Source: JAZDIU01 sp043804635 (GTDB lineage Bacteria; Chloroflexota; Dehalococcoidia; Dehalococcoidales; UBA2162). Taken from it: 62,701 nt of DNA. The first letter of the stretch is position 1; every line of letters begins with the position of its first letter. The DNA is taken from contig JAZDIU010000070.1 of assembly GCA_043804635.1 (NCBI GenBank), positions 1 through 62,701 of the forward strand, read 5' to 3'. Positions 26,296-35,107 of the stretch are shown one piece after another. The notes below the pieces were generated by a model, which was not told the DNA's origin, ran no database searches, and saw only the letters and a program-made list of their open reading frames with translations. The translations under genes and the position numbers were made by a program.

Positions 26296-28161
26296 ATGGA
26301 GCAGAAAGAGCAAAAACTTGGCGGATACACCGGGAAAATCCTGAGAGTAAACCTGTCGACTAATAGCATAACTGAGGAGCCAACCAACGAACAAATTTGT
26401 CGGAAATACCTAGGAGGCGCCGGCTTTGTTACCTATTTTCTATGGAAAGAATTACCTCAAGGCATCGAGCCACTAAGTCCCGAGAACAAACTAATTTTCG
26501 CTTTGGGACCACTGACTGGAATTCCATTATCCGGCAGCGGACGTAACTGCGTTGGTGCCAAGTCTCCCTTGACCGGCGGTATTGCCAAATCGGAAGTCGG
26601 CGAGTTCTGGGGCGCCGAGCTTAAGCGGGCCGGTTACGATGCCGTTATTATCGAAGGTAAAGCAGAAAAACCGGTCTACCTATGGATTCACGATGGCGAG
26701 GCAAGTATCAAAGATGCCAGTCATCTCTGGGGGAAAATGACCCGGGAGACCCAGCAAGCGGTTAGAGATGAACTGGGCGATAAATTTATACGACTAGCAT
26801 TAATCGGGCCGGCGGGAGAAAACCTGGTAAGTTACGCCTGTATAATGAACGGACTTTTTGATGCTGCCGGGAGGGGCGGTCTGGGGGCTGTGATGGGTTC
26901 GAAAAATCTGAAAGCAGTAGCCGTAAGAGGCCATAAAGCACCCACCATAGTAAACCCGGAAGTAGTGAAAGCACTCAGAGACTGGCTCGGGGAAAATATG
27001 AGGCTGGTCAAGGACTTTCATGACTTCGGTACTGGCGCTGCTATGGCTGGTTTCGAGGCGGCAGGTAATCTCCCCGTCCGTAATTTCCGCGATGGATTAT
27101 TTCCGACAGTTAAAACCATCGATGCTCAAGCAGTCAAAGATAACATCAGGGTTGATATGGATGCCTGTTTTGCTTGCGCGGTGAGGTGCAAGAAAGTAGT
27201 CCAGGTAAAAGAGCCTTATGAGGTAGACTCAGCCTACGGAGGTCCCGAATATGAGACGCTAGCCTCAATCGGGTCTAACTGCGGCATAGATAACCTGAAA
27301 GCCATTGCTAAAGGTAATGAACTTTGCAGTGCTTATTCCCTGGACACAATTTCAACGGGTGCGGTTATTTCCTTCGCTATGGAATGTTTCGAGAAAGGAT
27401 TATTAAACACAAAGGACACCGGCGGTATCGAATTAAAATTCGGCAATACCGAGGCGATGCTCAAGGTGATTGAACTGATTGGCCAGCGGAAAGGAATCGG
27501 CGACCTGCTTGCTGAGGGATCCGCTCGAGCCGCATTAAGAATCGGCCGCGGAGCTCAGCAATATGCGATGCAGGTAAAAGGACTGGAAGCCGGGATGCAC
27601 GAACCCCGGGCGAAACCGGGACTCGGACTTGGTTTTATGGTCAATCCGATGGGTGCCGACCACTGCTGCAATCTACACGACTCAGCATATAACGTAAACA
27701 ATCGGCCGGTAAGAGAAATGGTTCAATTAGGTATGTCTGCCCCCCTGCCCGTCGAAGAAATGGGCCCACGAAAAGTCGCTATGTTCAAGTTTATCCAGCT
27801 TCAGCGAATTTTATGCGACTGTTTAGTTTTTTGCCAGTTCTTGCCTTACGACCTTCAGCAAGACAGCGACCTGGTATCGGCGGTCACCGGATGGAAGACC
27901 AGTGTAAACGAGCTGTTGAGAATACCCGAACGAGTTTTAACTTTAGCCAGGCTCTTTAATATTAGAGAAGGCTTAACTGCGGCCGATGATAACTTGCCGA
28001 AGCGGTTTTTCCAACCCAAGACCGATGGAATTCTAGCGGATAAACCACTCAATCCTGCCGACTTCGAAAGAGCAAAAAGCTACTACTACACATTAATGGG
28101 CTGGGACGAACATACGGGAGTGCCTCTGCCGGAGAAGTTAGTCGAACTGGAGATTACTTAA
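26296..28161 (+). CDS. Aldehyde:ferredoxin oxidoreductase (tungsten/molybdenum pterin)
   Basis: 621 residues, normal AOR length; ATG after AGGAGGG. Catalyses aldehyde to carboxylate (or the reverse) with ferredoxin in the cytoplasm. The N-terminal domain GYTGKILRVNLS and KYLGGAGF, and AAGRGGLGAVMGSKNLKAV, are hallmark AOR segments for the bis-pterin cofactor. The [4Fe-4S] ligands are Cys291, Cys294, Cys298 (CFACAVRC) and Cys513. It starts an operon with a histidine kinase 11 bp downstream. The leader is over 400 nt and full of repeats. Aldehyde specificity cannot be read from sequence. Confidence 0.94.
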   Translation: MEQKEQKLGGYTGKILRVNLSTNSITEEPTNEQICRKYLGGAGFVTYFLWKELPQGIEPLSPENKLIFALGPLTGIPLSGSGRNCVGAKSPLTGGIAKSEVGEFWGAELKRAGYDAVIIEGKAEKPVYLWIHDGEASIKDASHLWGKMTRETQQAVRDELGDKFIRLALIGPAGENLVSYACIMNGLFDAAGRGGLGAVMGSKNLKAVAVRGHKAPTIVNPEVVKALRDWLGENMRLVKDFHDFGTGAAMAGFEAAGNLPVRNFRDGLFPTVKTIDAQAVKDNIRVDMDACFACAVRCKKVVQVKEPYEVDSAYGGPEYETLASIGSNCGIDNLKAIAKGNELCSAYSLDTISTGAVISFAMECFEKGLLNTKDTGGIELKFGNTEAMLKVIELIGQRKGIGDLLAEGSARAALRIGRGAQQYAMQVKGLEAGMHEPRAKPGLGLGFMVNPMGADHCCNLHDSAYNVNNRPVREMVQLGMSAPLPVEEMGPRKVAMFKFIQLQRILCDCLVFCQFLPYDLQQDSDLVSAVTGWKTSVNELLRIPERVLTLARLFNIREGLTAADDNLPKRFFQPKTDGILADKPLNPADFERAKSYYYTLMGWDEHTGVPLPEKLVELEIT

Positions 28162-28172
28162 GCGGGAGGAGG

Positions 28173-29288
28173 ATGGGTAAGAGTAAACTTCGAAGCATAA
28201 GCATAAAAGGGAAGCCGAACTTCTCTGACCTTTTTGATGCTTTGCCCAGCTATGTTATGCTGGTTGACGATTGCCACAACATATTAAGTGCCAACCGCGC
28301 CGTGCAAACGCATCTAGGCGTAGAACCCGAAGCCATCATCGGCAAGTATTGTCCGAAAGTAATACACGGCCTCGATGAGCCATTCTCCGGGTGTCCTCTT
28401 GAAGAGGCAGCAGAAAAAGGACAGGCTATCGAGCGAGAGGTATTTGACGAAAAAACTCAACGCTGGCTTCTTTCTGCGGTTTATCCGACTAAAGCAACCA
28501 CTTCGCAAGGAACGAGAGTTTTCCTTCATACCGTAACCGATATTACGGACCGCAAACGTGCGGAAGAACAACTTAAGGAATCACGCGAGAAAATCCGTCG
28601 TTTATCTGCTCATCTAGAATCTTTAGGTGAAGAAGAAAGGAAAAAGATAGCCCGCGATTTGCATGATGATACGGGGCAGCTCCTTGCCGGAATGACTGCC
28701 CACCTCGAAGCCGCTATCGGTATGTTACCGGCTAAAGAACAGAAAATAAAATCCATTTTGAAGAATGTGGAGTCTCTATCGGTAAATGTGATTGAGCAAC
28801 TGCAGAAAGTGACCTATGAACTGCGGCCATTGGTTCTCGACGACCTGGGACTGGTTTCAGCCGTGCGCTGGCTCATTGATAATAATCTGAAAACTGCCGG
28901 AATTAAAGTTACTTTTAAGACTGGGGGAAAAGTAAAAAGGGTCGATCGCCAGGTGGAGACAACTATTTTCAGGGTCATTCAAGAGGCGGTAAGTAACATC
29001 GTCAGGCACGCTCAAGCTACGATCGTTGAAATAGACATTCGGTTTATGAAAACTCGGATACGTGTGAAGATCAAAGACAATGGTAAAGGTTTTAACCTGG
29101 AAGAGGCATTAAGCTCTAATGAAGGACTGCGCGGGTTAGGGTTACTGGGTATGAAAGAGAGAATAGAACTTATTAAAGGCACCTTTAATCTGGTAAGCAA
29201 CCCTGACAACGGCGGCACGGAGATAACTTTTGAAATCTTTTTGCCCAGCGAGGTGCCAGAGAAGTATTCTACGGATTATCTCGATTAA
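28173..29288 (+). CDS. PAS-domain sensor histidine kinase (NarL/DegS-type, HisKA_3)
   Basis: 371 residues, no membrane helix, so a cytoplasmic sensor. PAS domain about residues 15-128, then a HisKA_3 dimerisation helix with RDLHDD (phospho-acceptor His164), then HATPase_c with QEAVSNIVRHAQ, DNGKGF and GLGLLGMKER. The ATG follows GGGAGGAGG. It lies 11 bp after the AOR gene, a co-transcription that links sensing to aldehyde or ferredoxin metabolism. A Cys at residue 34 and another at 60 in the PAS region could allow redox or ligand sensing (speculative). The likely partner is the convergent NarL-type regulator at 29724-30374. Confidence 0.9.
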   Translation: MGKSKLRSISIKGKPNFSDLFDALPSYVMLVDDCHNILSANRAVQTHLGVEPEAIIGKYCPKVIHGLDEPFSGCPLEEAAEKGQAIEREVFDEKTQRWLLSAVYPTKATTSQGTRVFLHTVTDITDRKRAEEQLKESREKIRRLSAHLESLGEEERKKIARDLHDDTGQLLAGMTAHLEAAIGMLPAKEQKIKSILKNVESLSVNVIEQLQKVTYELRPLVLDDLGLVSAVRWLIDNNLKTAGIKVTFKTGGKVKRVDRQVETTIFRVIQEAVSNIVRHAQATIVEIDIRFMKTRIRVKIKDNGKGFNLEEALSSNEGLRGLGLLGMKERIELIKGTFNLVSNPDNGGTEITFEIFLPSEVPEKYSTDYLD

Positions 29289-29318
29289 TTACAGGTTCAG
29301 GCTATTTGAGATTCTATC

Positions 29319-29543
29319 TTAGGAAATATTATTGGGAATGCATTGCCCACCAATACAGATGTGGCCCCGGGGGCAATCGCTGTCGATAGAACAGACTAAA
29401 GTTCTCAGCCCGTTTACTGCCTGCCTCACATTTTTCCGGCTCTGAATAAATGCTACTCCAGCGCCGACCCAGATAAGTGCCGGTGCTGATATGCCCAGCG
29501 ATAGAGCGGCAAAACATTTTAATATATTCGGTAGTATCCTCAT
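29319..29543 (-). CDS. Small membrane-anchored Cys-rich protein, unknown function
   Basis: Start set at ATG 29543 since GGGGAGG precedes it; a longer reading lacks a site. 74 residues: a hydrophobic helix (about 5-35), a short basic linker, then a C-terminal four-Cys module, CSIDSDCPRGHICIGGQC. This C-x5-C-x5-C-x4-C pattern resembles disulfide knots seen in secreted proteins. Probably exported with the knot outside. It sits between the kinase and regulator genes of the AOR region; no family name can be given. Confidence 0.6.
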   Translation of the reverse strand: MRILPNILKCFAALSLGISAPALIWVGAGVAFIQSRKNVRQAVNGLRTLVCSIDSDCPRGHICIGGQCIPNNIS

Positions 29544-29661
29544 CTGACTATCCTCCCCTTTATTCGCTACTTTTATCATAGCAATGAGAGAGGATTAAGG
29601 AAATGAGCAGTTCTACCCGATTTTTAACGGAAAAATATCCTGTTTTTTCAATCTACCAAAC

Positions 29662-29690
29662 AAAAAACGCCCGGAGTTAAACTCCGAGCG
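29662..29690 (-). terminator. Rho-independent terminator after the response regulator
   Basis: On the minus strand a GC-rich stem (CGCTCGGAGTT pairing with AACTCCGGGCG, one G-U pair, very short loop) is directly followed by TTTTTT. It lies about 30 nt after the regulator's stop codon. Confidence 0.85.
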
Positions 29691-29723
29691 TCACTCGACA
29701 ACTATCTAAAAATTTAAGAAGTC

Positions 29724-30374
29724 TTACGACTCTATGCTTGCCAACCCTTTCCGCAGGGCATATTTTATAAGCTCGGTGCGGTTATGAACTCCCAGTTTTT
29801 CCATTATCTTAGCTCGGTGCCCGACCACAGTCTTGAGACTGATAACTAGGGTATCGGCAATCTCCTTGCTGGTGCGTCCATCGGCAATCAATTTTAAAAT
29901 CTCTCTTTCTCTTGGGGTCAACCTCTCATGAGGCTCGGACTCCTCAGACCCTTTACGATAGCTCTCGACCAGTGCCGCTGCCGCCGAAGGATAAAGGAAA
30001 GATTCTCCCTGATGAACCGTTCGGATTGCGGACACCAGGTCCGAGCCCAAGGCTTTTTTAGGCACATAACCGGCAGCCCCGGCTTTGATGGCGGATAGTA
30101 CGTATTCCTTATTATCATGTTGAGTTAAGATAAGTACCTTGGTTTTAGGGCTTTTCTTGACGATTCGCCGCGTAGCCTCAAGTCCGTCCATACCGGTCAT
30201 ACCGATATCCATAACGATAACGTCCGGTTTTAACTCTTCGGCTTTTTCAACAGCTTCCTTACCTTCGGATGCTTCACCCACAATAGAAAAGAGGTTATCC
30301 GTATTGAGTAAAGCCCGGATACCATCACGTACTATGGCATGGTCGTCCACAATCAATATACTTATCTTATTCAT
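29724..30374 (-). CDS. NarL/FixJ-family response regulator
   Basis: Start taken at ATG 30374 (MNKISILIVDDH), giving a normal 216-residue regulator; an upstream TTG reading adds six residues. The receiver domain has the acidic pair DD and phospho-acceptor Asp56 (VIVMDIG). The C-terminal LuxR-type helix-turn-helix (about 150-210) has LTPREREIL and ADTLVISLKTVVGHRAKI. It is the probable partner of the kinase at 28173, which is convergent with it. Likely targets are local promoters such as that of the AOR operon (inference). Confidence 0.93.
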   Translation of the reverse strand: MNKISILIVDDHAIVRDGIRALLNTDNLFSIVGEASEGKEAVEKAEELKPDVIVMDIGMTGMDGLEATRRIVKKSPKTKVLILTQHDNKEYVLSAIKAGAAGYVPKKALGSDLVSAIRTVHQGESFLYPSAAAALVESYRKGSEESEPHERLTPREREILKLIADGRTSKEIADTLVISLKTVVGHRAKIMEKLGVHNRTELIKYALRKGLASIES

Positions 30375-30482
30375 AGTTATCGCACCGCACAATCGAATCT
30401 CAAAGTTATTTCTTTATATTATTTATTGTAACCCCTAATTTATGTCCTGGCAATACGTTACTCGGTTTTCTAAAAGGTCAAA

Positions 30483-30516
30483 CCCCGTATCCTATTGACC
30501 GTAATAGAATACGGGG
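30483..30516 (-). terminator. Terminator after the 145-residue membrane protein gene
   Basis: Stem CCCCGTAT/ATACGGGG (30483-30490 and 30509-30516) with inner CTATT/AATAG pairing; on the minus strand it is followed by a T-rich tail (TTTGACCTTTT). It lies about 50 nt beyond the gene's stop. Confidence 0.7.
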
Positions 30517-30566
30517 TAATGAAGTCGAATATTTTAGACGAACTTAAATATCAAGATAATTTACTT

Positions 30567-31004
30567 TTAGTCTACAGTATTTATTCTCGACCGGGACACC
30601 CCGCTCAGAATTAAAGCAACGCCGACAACCGCCATAAATGCACCATTGGCTTTAGCAATGTCGGTAACACCGTAGCTTAATTGTGCCAAGTTTAACGAGT
30701 TCTCCATAGTCATAGCATTCAGTATGGTTTGACGCTTAGGGTCGTCTCTTTTCAACTCAGTATAAATACCTTGTGCCATACGATGTTCCTTCAAAATGCC
30801 AGCCATAGCCGCAGCTTCCCGGGTATTATCGATGATTCCCTCGATTTCACCGTCCGCACTGGCATAGGCAGCTTTTTCAGTTTGCATTGCCGCAGTTATC
30901 AAATTTGCCTTGCTGAAACCCTGGTAAACAAAGGCCCCACCGAAAACAAGACTAATAATACCGGCTAGAATTAAAATTACCGTTAGTACTTTTCTATTAC
31001 CCAC
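30567..31004 (-). CDS. Small two-helix membrane protein of unknown function
   Basis: The preferred start is GTG 31004, with GGGAGG 10 nt upstream; the ATG at 31037 has no site. 145 residues: helix 1 at about 8-28, a soluble central region (about 35-110) rich in Ala, Glu and Met, and helix 2 at about 118-138. The central region would lie outside the membrane on one side. No family recognised. Single gene with its own terminator. Confidence 0.65.
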   Translation of the reverse strand: MGNRKVLTVILILAGIISLVFGGAFVYQGFSKANLITAAMQTEKAAYASADGEIEGIIDNTREAAAMAGILKEHRMAQGIYTELKRDDPKRQTILNAMTMENSLNLAQLSYGVTDIAKANGAFMAVVGVALILSGVSRSRINTVD

Positions 31005-31150
31005 CGTTTTTATACCTCCCTTTTTACCCAAAAACATTACTAATTTTTCGACTCAGTCTTCACTACTATTATCTATCCAGATACTTCGATAACGCAGTCC
31101 GATTAGTTTTACGCTATACTTTTTACCTCCTTTCCATTTACTCCAATCTA

Positions 31151-31172
31151 CATCTCATTTTTGCATGAGATG
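31151..31172. promoter_or_regulatory. Inverted repeat in a divergent intergenic region
   Basis: CATCTCAT (31151-31158) and ATGAGATG (31165-31172) flank a 6-nt loop, in the roughly 400-bp gap between the membrane protein gene (minus) and the esterase gene (plus). It is a possible operator; no T-run supports a terminator. Nothing else clear was seen in this gap. Confidence 0.35.
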
Positions 31173-31402
31173 GTCTTAGAAAACTGATTATAAAAGTGCG
31201 GTAAAACTACCTGTATTCAATATTTTAAAGTAATGACTTTTTGCGGGATATAGGCTGTGTGTTCTATATCTGTTAGGTAAAATACCCTATTTTATACACA
31301 AAAAACTACCTGTTTTTAATGCCATTAATGATGTATAATTATCGTAAAGCAGACTTAGTCCAACTCTCCGGTATAGCAAAAGGCTCCAAAAAAGGGGACA
31401 CG

Positions 31403-32335
31403 ATGAGAAGGTTAAAAGGCAGGGCCTGGATAATATTTGTTTCAGGATTGGTCCTTTTATCTTTGTATTCGGCTTGTCAACCAATAACTTCTGCGGGTTA
31501 TCTGGGATTACTTAAATCAGGTATCGTAGAGCGTAATATCACTTATGAAACGGCCGATGGCATTGAGCTTAAGATGGATATTTTTTACCACCGAAAGACG
31601 GAAGAACCCAGACCGGCTATAGTTTACATCCATGGAGGCGGCTGGTACAGCGGCGATAAAAGTAGAGGGGCGGGACAATACGACATACCGGAACTTGTCG
31701 CTCACGGCTATGTAGTAGCATCGGTTAACTACCGTCTGGCTCCACGCTATAAATTCCCGGCACAAATCGAAGATATTAAGTGCGCTATTCGATTCCTTCG
31801 GGCTAATGCCGACAAATATGGCATCGACTCGCTAAATATCGGTGTCCTGGGAGATAGCGCCGGCGGACATCTAGCGGCTCTCGCCGGTGTTACCGATGTT
31901 AGTGCGGGATTTGGTATCCGCGGAGAGCACCTCGAACAAACGGACGCAGTCCAGGCAGTGGTAGATATGTATGGTCCCGCTGACCTGGCATTAATCTGTC
32001 AGACAGACCACACTGGACATATGGAGCACGTTTTTGGAACTGACGACCCCGAATCCATGGTTATTAAACGAGCCAGCCCGATAACCTATGTTTCCATCGA
32101 CGACCCTCCATTTTTGATACTGCATGGCGACCAGGATAACGAAGTCTTGCCTGAGCAATCTAGAGTTCTATATCAAAAATTATCGATTACCGGGGTCCCG
32201 GCTATCCTAGTGACGGTGCATAATTCCGGTCATAGGTTCGAATCAGCCGACGATAACATAATAAGCCCGACTCGTGCTGAAATAACGGAGATAATTCTAG
32301 ATTTCTTAGATAAGCATCTTAAGAAAGATGCTTAA
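31403..32335 (+). CDS. Lipoprotein alpha/beta-hydrolase (BD-FAE/HSL-type esterase)
   Basis: Start set at ATG 31403 because AAAGGGG precedes it and it yields a signal peptide; a longer reading from 31319 does not. 310 residues with lipobox LYSAC, so a surface lipoprotein. HGGGW (oxyanion hole), GDSAGGHL (nucleophile Ser), DQDN region Asp and a late HNSGH His complete the triad of carboxylesterases that cleave small esters or acylated sugars. Monocistronic; a 9-bp hairpin overlaps its last codons. Confidence 0.88.
   Translation: MRRLKGRAWIIFVSGLVLLSLYSACQPITSAGYLGLLKSGIVERNITYETADGIELKMDIFYHRKTEEPRPAIVYIHGGGWYSGDKSRGAGQYDIPELVAHGYVVASVNYRLAPRYKFPAQIEDIKCAIRFLRANADKYGIDSLNIGVLGDSAGGHLAALAGVTDVSAGFGIRGEHLEQTDAVQAVVDMYGPADLALICQTDHTGHMEHVFGTDDPESMVIKRASPITYVSIDDPPFLILHGDQDNEVLPEQSRVLYQKLSITGVPAILVTVHNSGHRFESADDNIISPTRAEITEIILDFLDKHLKKDA
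32312..32333 (+). terminator. Hairpin at the end of the esterase gene
   Basis: AAGCATCTT (32312-32320) and AAGATGCTT (32325-32333) form a perfect 9-bp stem with a 4-nt loop that overlaps the stop codon region. The tail is A-rich rather than T-rich, so its efficiency as a terminator is uncertain. Confidence 0.45.
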
Positions 32336-32340
32336 ACCTG

Positions 32341-32409
32341 CTATTTCAGCTCTACCGGAAAGCCAGCTTTTTGCCAGGCGTCGAAGCCCGTAATGTTCTT
32401 CCCTTCACT
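32341..32409 (-). pseudogene. Remnant of a rhodanese-domain C-terminus
   Basis: Downstream of the LmbE-type gene, in another frame of the same strand, the bases translate to NITGFDAWQKAGFPVE followed by a stop. This is the characteristic C-terminal end of rhodanese domains (G-G-x-x-A-W-x-x-A-G-x-P-V). The rest of the domain is absent, so it looks like the tail of a deleted gene fused next to LmbE. Confidence 0.5.
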
Positions 32410-33130
32410 GAAATAGGTCGCTCTTTTTACCAGCAGTTTTGCCCGACTTCAAGTAAAAAAATTCTTTACGAGTAAAATCGGATTCCCCACTCTTTAAGAA
32501 TTCAATGAAATCTGCGCTATCCTGTTGAGAACGATGAGCTGCGATCGCTTTAATTTTTATGTTAATAAAATTGCCGATATCAATTTCGGTGGTTACCTCA
32601 GAATCGGGGCGGGTGGTGATACCTGAAAAGTCATTAACCTCGGCAGAGCTTTCCGGGATGGTCACATAATAAAGTTTCCCGGCTTCTTTATCAGCGGCTA
32701 CAAGTTTCTGGAAAGCGGCAGTCGCTGCCATTCCGATAGCGATATGGTCGGGATGACCGGTGATACCATCCGGTCCGAAAGTGATAACTACCCCGGGCTG
32801 GAGTGTTTTCATTAATCGAAAAATCTTATTCGTGACTCTGCCATCACTGACCTTATTCAATTTGCCATCTATATAGCCGAGGAAATATATATCTCGAATA
32901 CCGACTATTTTAGCCGCTGCCCTCAGTTCAGCCTCGCGTGCTGTACCGGTATCGATATTCTCCGGCACGTTAAGACGCATGCCTATTTCACCTTTCGTAG
33001 CGCAAATAAGGTCGACCGGTATCCCCTTCCTTGAATATTTGGCTGCAGTTCCCGCAACTCCAAAGCTTTCGTCGTCAGGATGAGCAAACACCAGAAGGAT
33101 GGATTTCCTCACCGAAGTTACTCTAGCCAA
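32405..33130 (-). CDS. LmbE/PIG-L family N-deacetylase
   Basis: 241 residues, TTG start at 33130 with AAGGA upstream; GTG 33112 is an alternative. The Zn-binding AHPDDE (about 16-21) and HPDH (about 125) motifs identify the LmbE/PIG-L family, which deacetylates N-acetylglucosaminyl or related conjugates, including bacillithiol/mycothiol biosynthesis intermediates. It overlaps the DinB-type gene by 13 bp, so both are co-translated. DinB plus LmbE is a pairing also seen in low-molecular-weight thiol pathways (suggestive only). Confidence 0.87.
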   Translation of the reverse strand: MARVTSVRKSILLVFAHPDDESFGVAGTAAKYSRKGIPVDLICATKGEIGMRLNVPENIDTGTAREAELRAAAKIVGIRDIYFLGYIDGKLNKVSDGRVTNKIFRLMKTLQPGVVITFGPDGITGHPDHIAIGMAATAAFQKLVAADKEAGKLYYVTIPESSAEVNDFSGITTRPDSEVTTEIDIGNFINIKIKAIAAHRSQQDSADFIEFLKSGESDFTRKEFFYLKSGKTAGKKSDLFQ

Positions 33131-33639
33131 CCTTTTCCTTTTAACAGACCACGAAGGTAAGCGATTTCGCCGGAATGTTGCAGACAGTCAGCCAGTATAC
33201 TAATTATGCGCACGCCTACAGTCGGCGGTGGTTGGAAAGGTTCATCAAGCTGGCGGTCGAGGTCGGTCAGGGATAACTTTGAAATATAGCGTTTTGTCTG
33301 TTCCAAGGTTGCCCGATAATAGTCCAACTGCGTCTGGCTATCAGGACTTTTGAATGTGGCCACTTCTTCAGGAGTATGGCCGTAGCCGGTGTCATCGGCA
33401 TCTGCCTGGCGATTGAACTTAACATACCATTTGTCCTTGAGCCATATCTGAGTTTCTCCCATAAGGTCGGCAATCTGAGCATCCTGCCCTCTTGTAAGAT
33501 GCCAAGTAATCCAGCCGATACTATTACAATCAGGCTTCGGTTGCCTGTTCATGTCCTCCTTGTTCAAGCCTTTTAGCGCCGGCTCAAGTATTTCTAAAAC
33601 ACGTGTGAAACCATCTATAACCAGACTTTGCCACTTCAT
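33118..33639 (-). CDS. DinB-superfamily protein (DUF664/mycothiol-transferase-like)
   Basis: Start set at ATG 33639 (MKWQSLV), with GGAGG 9 nt upstream; a longer reading from 33678 has no site. 173 residues, a four-helix bundle type. The conserved metal-ligand His residues are visible in WHLTRGQD and in the C-terminal QHSGEIAYLRG. Relatives include thiol-dependent S-transferases and damage-inducible proteins. First gene of an operon with the LmbE-type deacetylase. Confidence 0.8.
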   Translation of the reverse strand: MKWQSLVIDGFTRVLEILEPALKGLNKEDMNRQPKPDCNSIGWITWHLTRGQDAQIADLMGETQIWLKDKWYVKFNRQADADDTGYGHTPEEVATFKSPDSQTQLDYYRATLEQTKRYISKLSLTDLDRQLDEPFQPPPTVGVRIISILADCLQHSGEIAYLRGLLKGKGWLE

Positions 33640-33686
33640 ACGGTCTGACCTCCAACCGTTCAGTGTAACCAAATTCAAATAACAAA

Positions 33687-33716
33687 GTTATAAAATCTGG
33701 CGAGGAAAATTAACAA
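33687..33716 (-). promoter_or_regulatory. Possible promoter for the DinB-LmbE operon
   Basis: On the minus strand TTGTTA (33716-33711), an 18-nt spacer and TATAAC (33692-33687), about 45 nt before the DinB start. Confidence 0.4.
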
Positions 33717-33746
33717 ATTTATGGCATTTTGTGGCAAAGAGCCGGG

Positions 33747-34931
33747 TTACGCAGAAACAAAACTACCCAGCAGGAATACCATAACGATAGCAACAATCCC
33801 GACTAAAGCCGCAGCGAAAAGCCCGATATAGAAAGGTTTAATACCCAATCCCTTCATACTCTTGAAGGACGTTCCCAATCCCACTCCCGCCATTGCGGCT
33901 GCCAGGATATAGCCCGACCAATCTTTTAATATTGTTATAGCGTTTGACCACTGTCCTTTGTTCAAGAGACCCAGAGCCAGGCCTTTACCTTGGATACCGG
34001 CGTCACCTATTGACCTGATTACTGCGAACAAAAGGAAACCAAGTATGAAAAGAGGAAACAATTTAAGAGCCTTTTTATAGCCAGGCTCTGAAGTATTCTT
34101 TAACTCGCCGGAGCGCCTTGCATAAACAAAAGTCATCACAGGTATAACCGCCGCCATTAATACATTCCTGACCAGTTTGGTGACTATGGCAACATCGGCG
34201 GTAGTAGGATTAGAGAATACGCCGAAGGTCTGGTCGTAAATCAATCCAGAGGCAGCTACCTGGGCTGTCTCGTGGATGGCAGTCCCGGTGAATAACCCGG
34301 CCATCGTCGTATTACCATTGAATATCCAGTGAGCCAAGAAAGGATAAACCACCATAGTAATTATGCCGAATATTGTAATATTAGCTACGGCATAAGTGAC
34401 TTCCTCTTCTTTAGCGTTAATACCGGGAGCGGTAGCGACGATTGCCGAGGCTCCACAGATACCGGTCCCAACGGCAATTAATGTTGCCAGCCTATCCGGC
34501 AATTTCAGGAGTCGCCCGAAATATATGGTAATGACCAGGCCGGCTACCACGCAGACGACCACTAAAGGAATGCCCCAGGCACCGATTTTCAGGACATCGA
34601 AAAAACTCAACCGTATACCCATCAGGATAATGCCCAATCTCAGTAATTTCTTTAGACAGAAGCTTATACCGGGGCTAAATATTGCCGGAACACCAACAAT
34701 ATTGCGGACCAGTATCCCAGCTAGTATGACCACAAGGATATAGCTAATTAGCCCCGAAAATCCCAAGGCTTTATTTAGAAGGTCGGTCAACCAGATAAAT
34801 AAAGCTACCAGAGCCGCCGAGAGTAAGACTCCGGGTATTACCCCAGGCAACTGCCGTATTGTGCAGCCGAAGAGAAGATTTTCAAGTACGTTCGGTTTAC
34901 TAATCTTCTTCGAGTTGGTGATGTCGCTCAT
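33747..34931 (-). CDS. YeiH/UPF0324-family membrane transporter (putative sulfate/sulfite-type exporter)
   Basis: 394 residues, about ten membrane helices; ATG after AAAGG. The segments GTGICGASAIVATAPGINAKEEEVTYAVANIT and FTGTAIHETAQVAASG contain the family's invariant G-C-G/A-S-A and H-E-T motifs (only the short cores GTGICGASA and HETAQVA are diagnostic). Members are annotated as putative sulfate or sulfite exporters and some are linked to taurine or sulfonate catabolism. The transported anion is unproven here. Monocistronic; divergent from the acyl-CoA dehydrogenase operon. Confidence 0.88.
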   Translation of the reverse strand: MSDITNSKKISKPNVLENLLFGCTIRQLPGVIPGVLLSAALVALFIWLTDLLNKALGFSGLISYILVVILAGILVRNIVGVPAIFSPGISFCLKKLLRLGIILMGIRLSFFDVLKIGAWGIPLVVVCVVAGLVITIYFGRLLKLPDRLATLIAVGTGICGASAIVATAPGINAKEEEVTYAVANITIFGIITMVVYPFLAHWIFNGNTTMAGLFTGTAIHETAQVAASGLIYDQTFGVFSNPTTADVAIVTKLVRNVLMAAVIPVMTFVYARRSGELKNTSEPGYKKALKLFPLFILGFLLFAVIRSIGDAGIQGKGLALGLLNKGQWSNAITILKDWSGYILAAAMAGVGLGTSFKSMKGLGIKPFYIGLFAAALVGIVAIVMVFLLGSFVSA

Positions 34932-35022
34932 TCTGATACCTTTCCCTTTCTTCCGAGACTATTATTGTATATTACATTGTTATTTACCGAATCATCAAGC
35001 TGGATTCTTGTCTGCAAAAATA

Positions 35023-35052
35023 TTGTCAATTTGCCACGTGTTGCAGTATAAT
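35023..35052 (+). promoter_or_regulatory. Promoter for acyl-CoA dehydrogenase pair A
   Basis: TTGTCA (35023-35028), an 18-nt spacer and a perfect TATAAT (35047-35052), about 50 nt before the ATG at 35108, which itself has AAGGAGG upstream. Confidence 0.6.
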
Positions 35053-35107
35053 ATCGGCGTTTTGTGTGTTTCCAGTTCTATCATCTGTTTAAGGAGGACC
35101 TAGCGCT

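Noticed and set aside
32341..33130. A real LmbE-rhodanese fusion with a frameshift
   Set aside because: Only the last about 20 residues of rhodanese are visible and LmbE ends with its own stop at a normal length, so a remnant is the simpler view.
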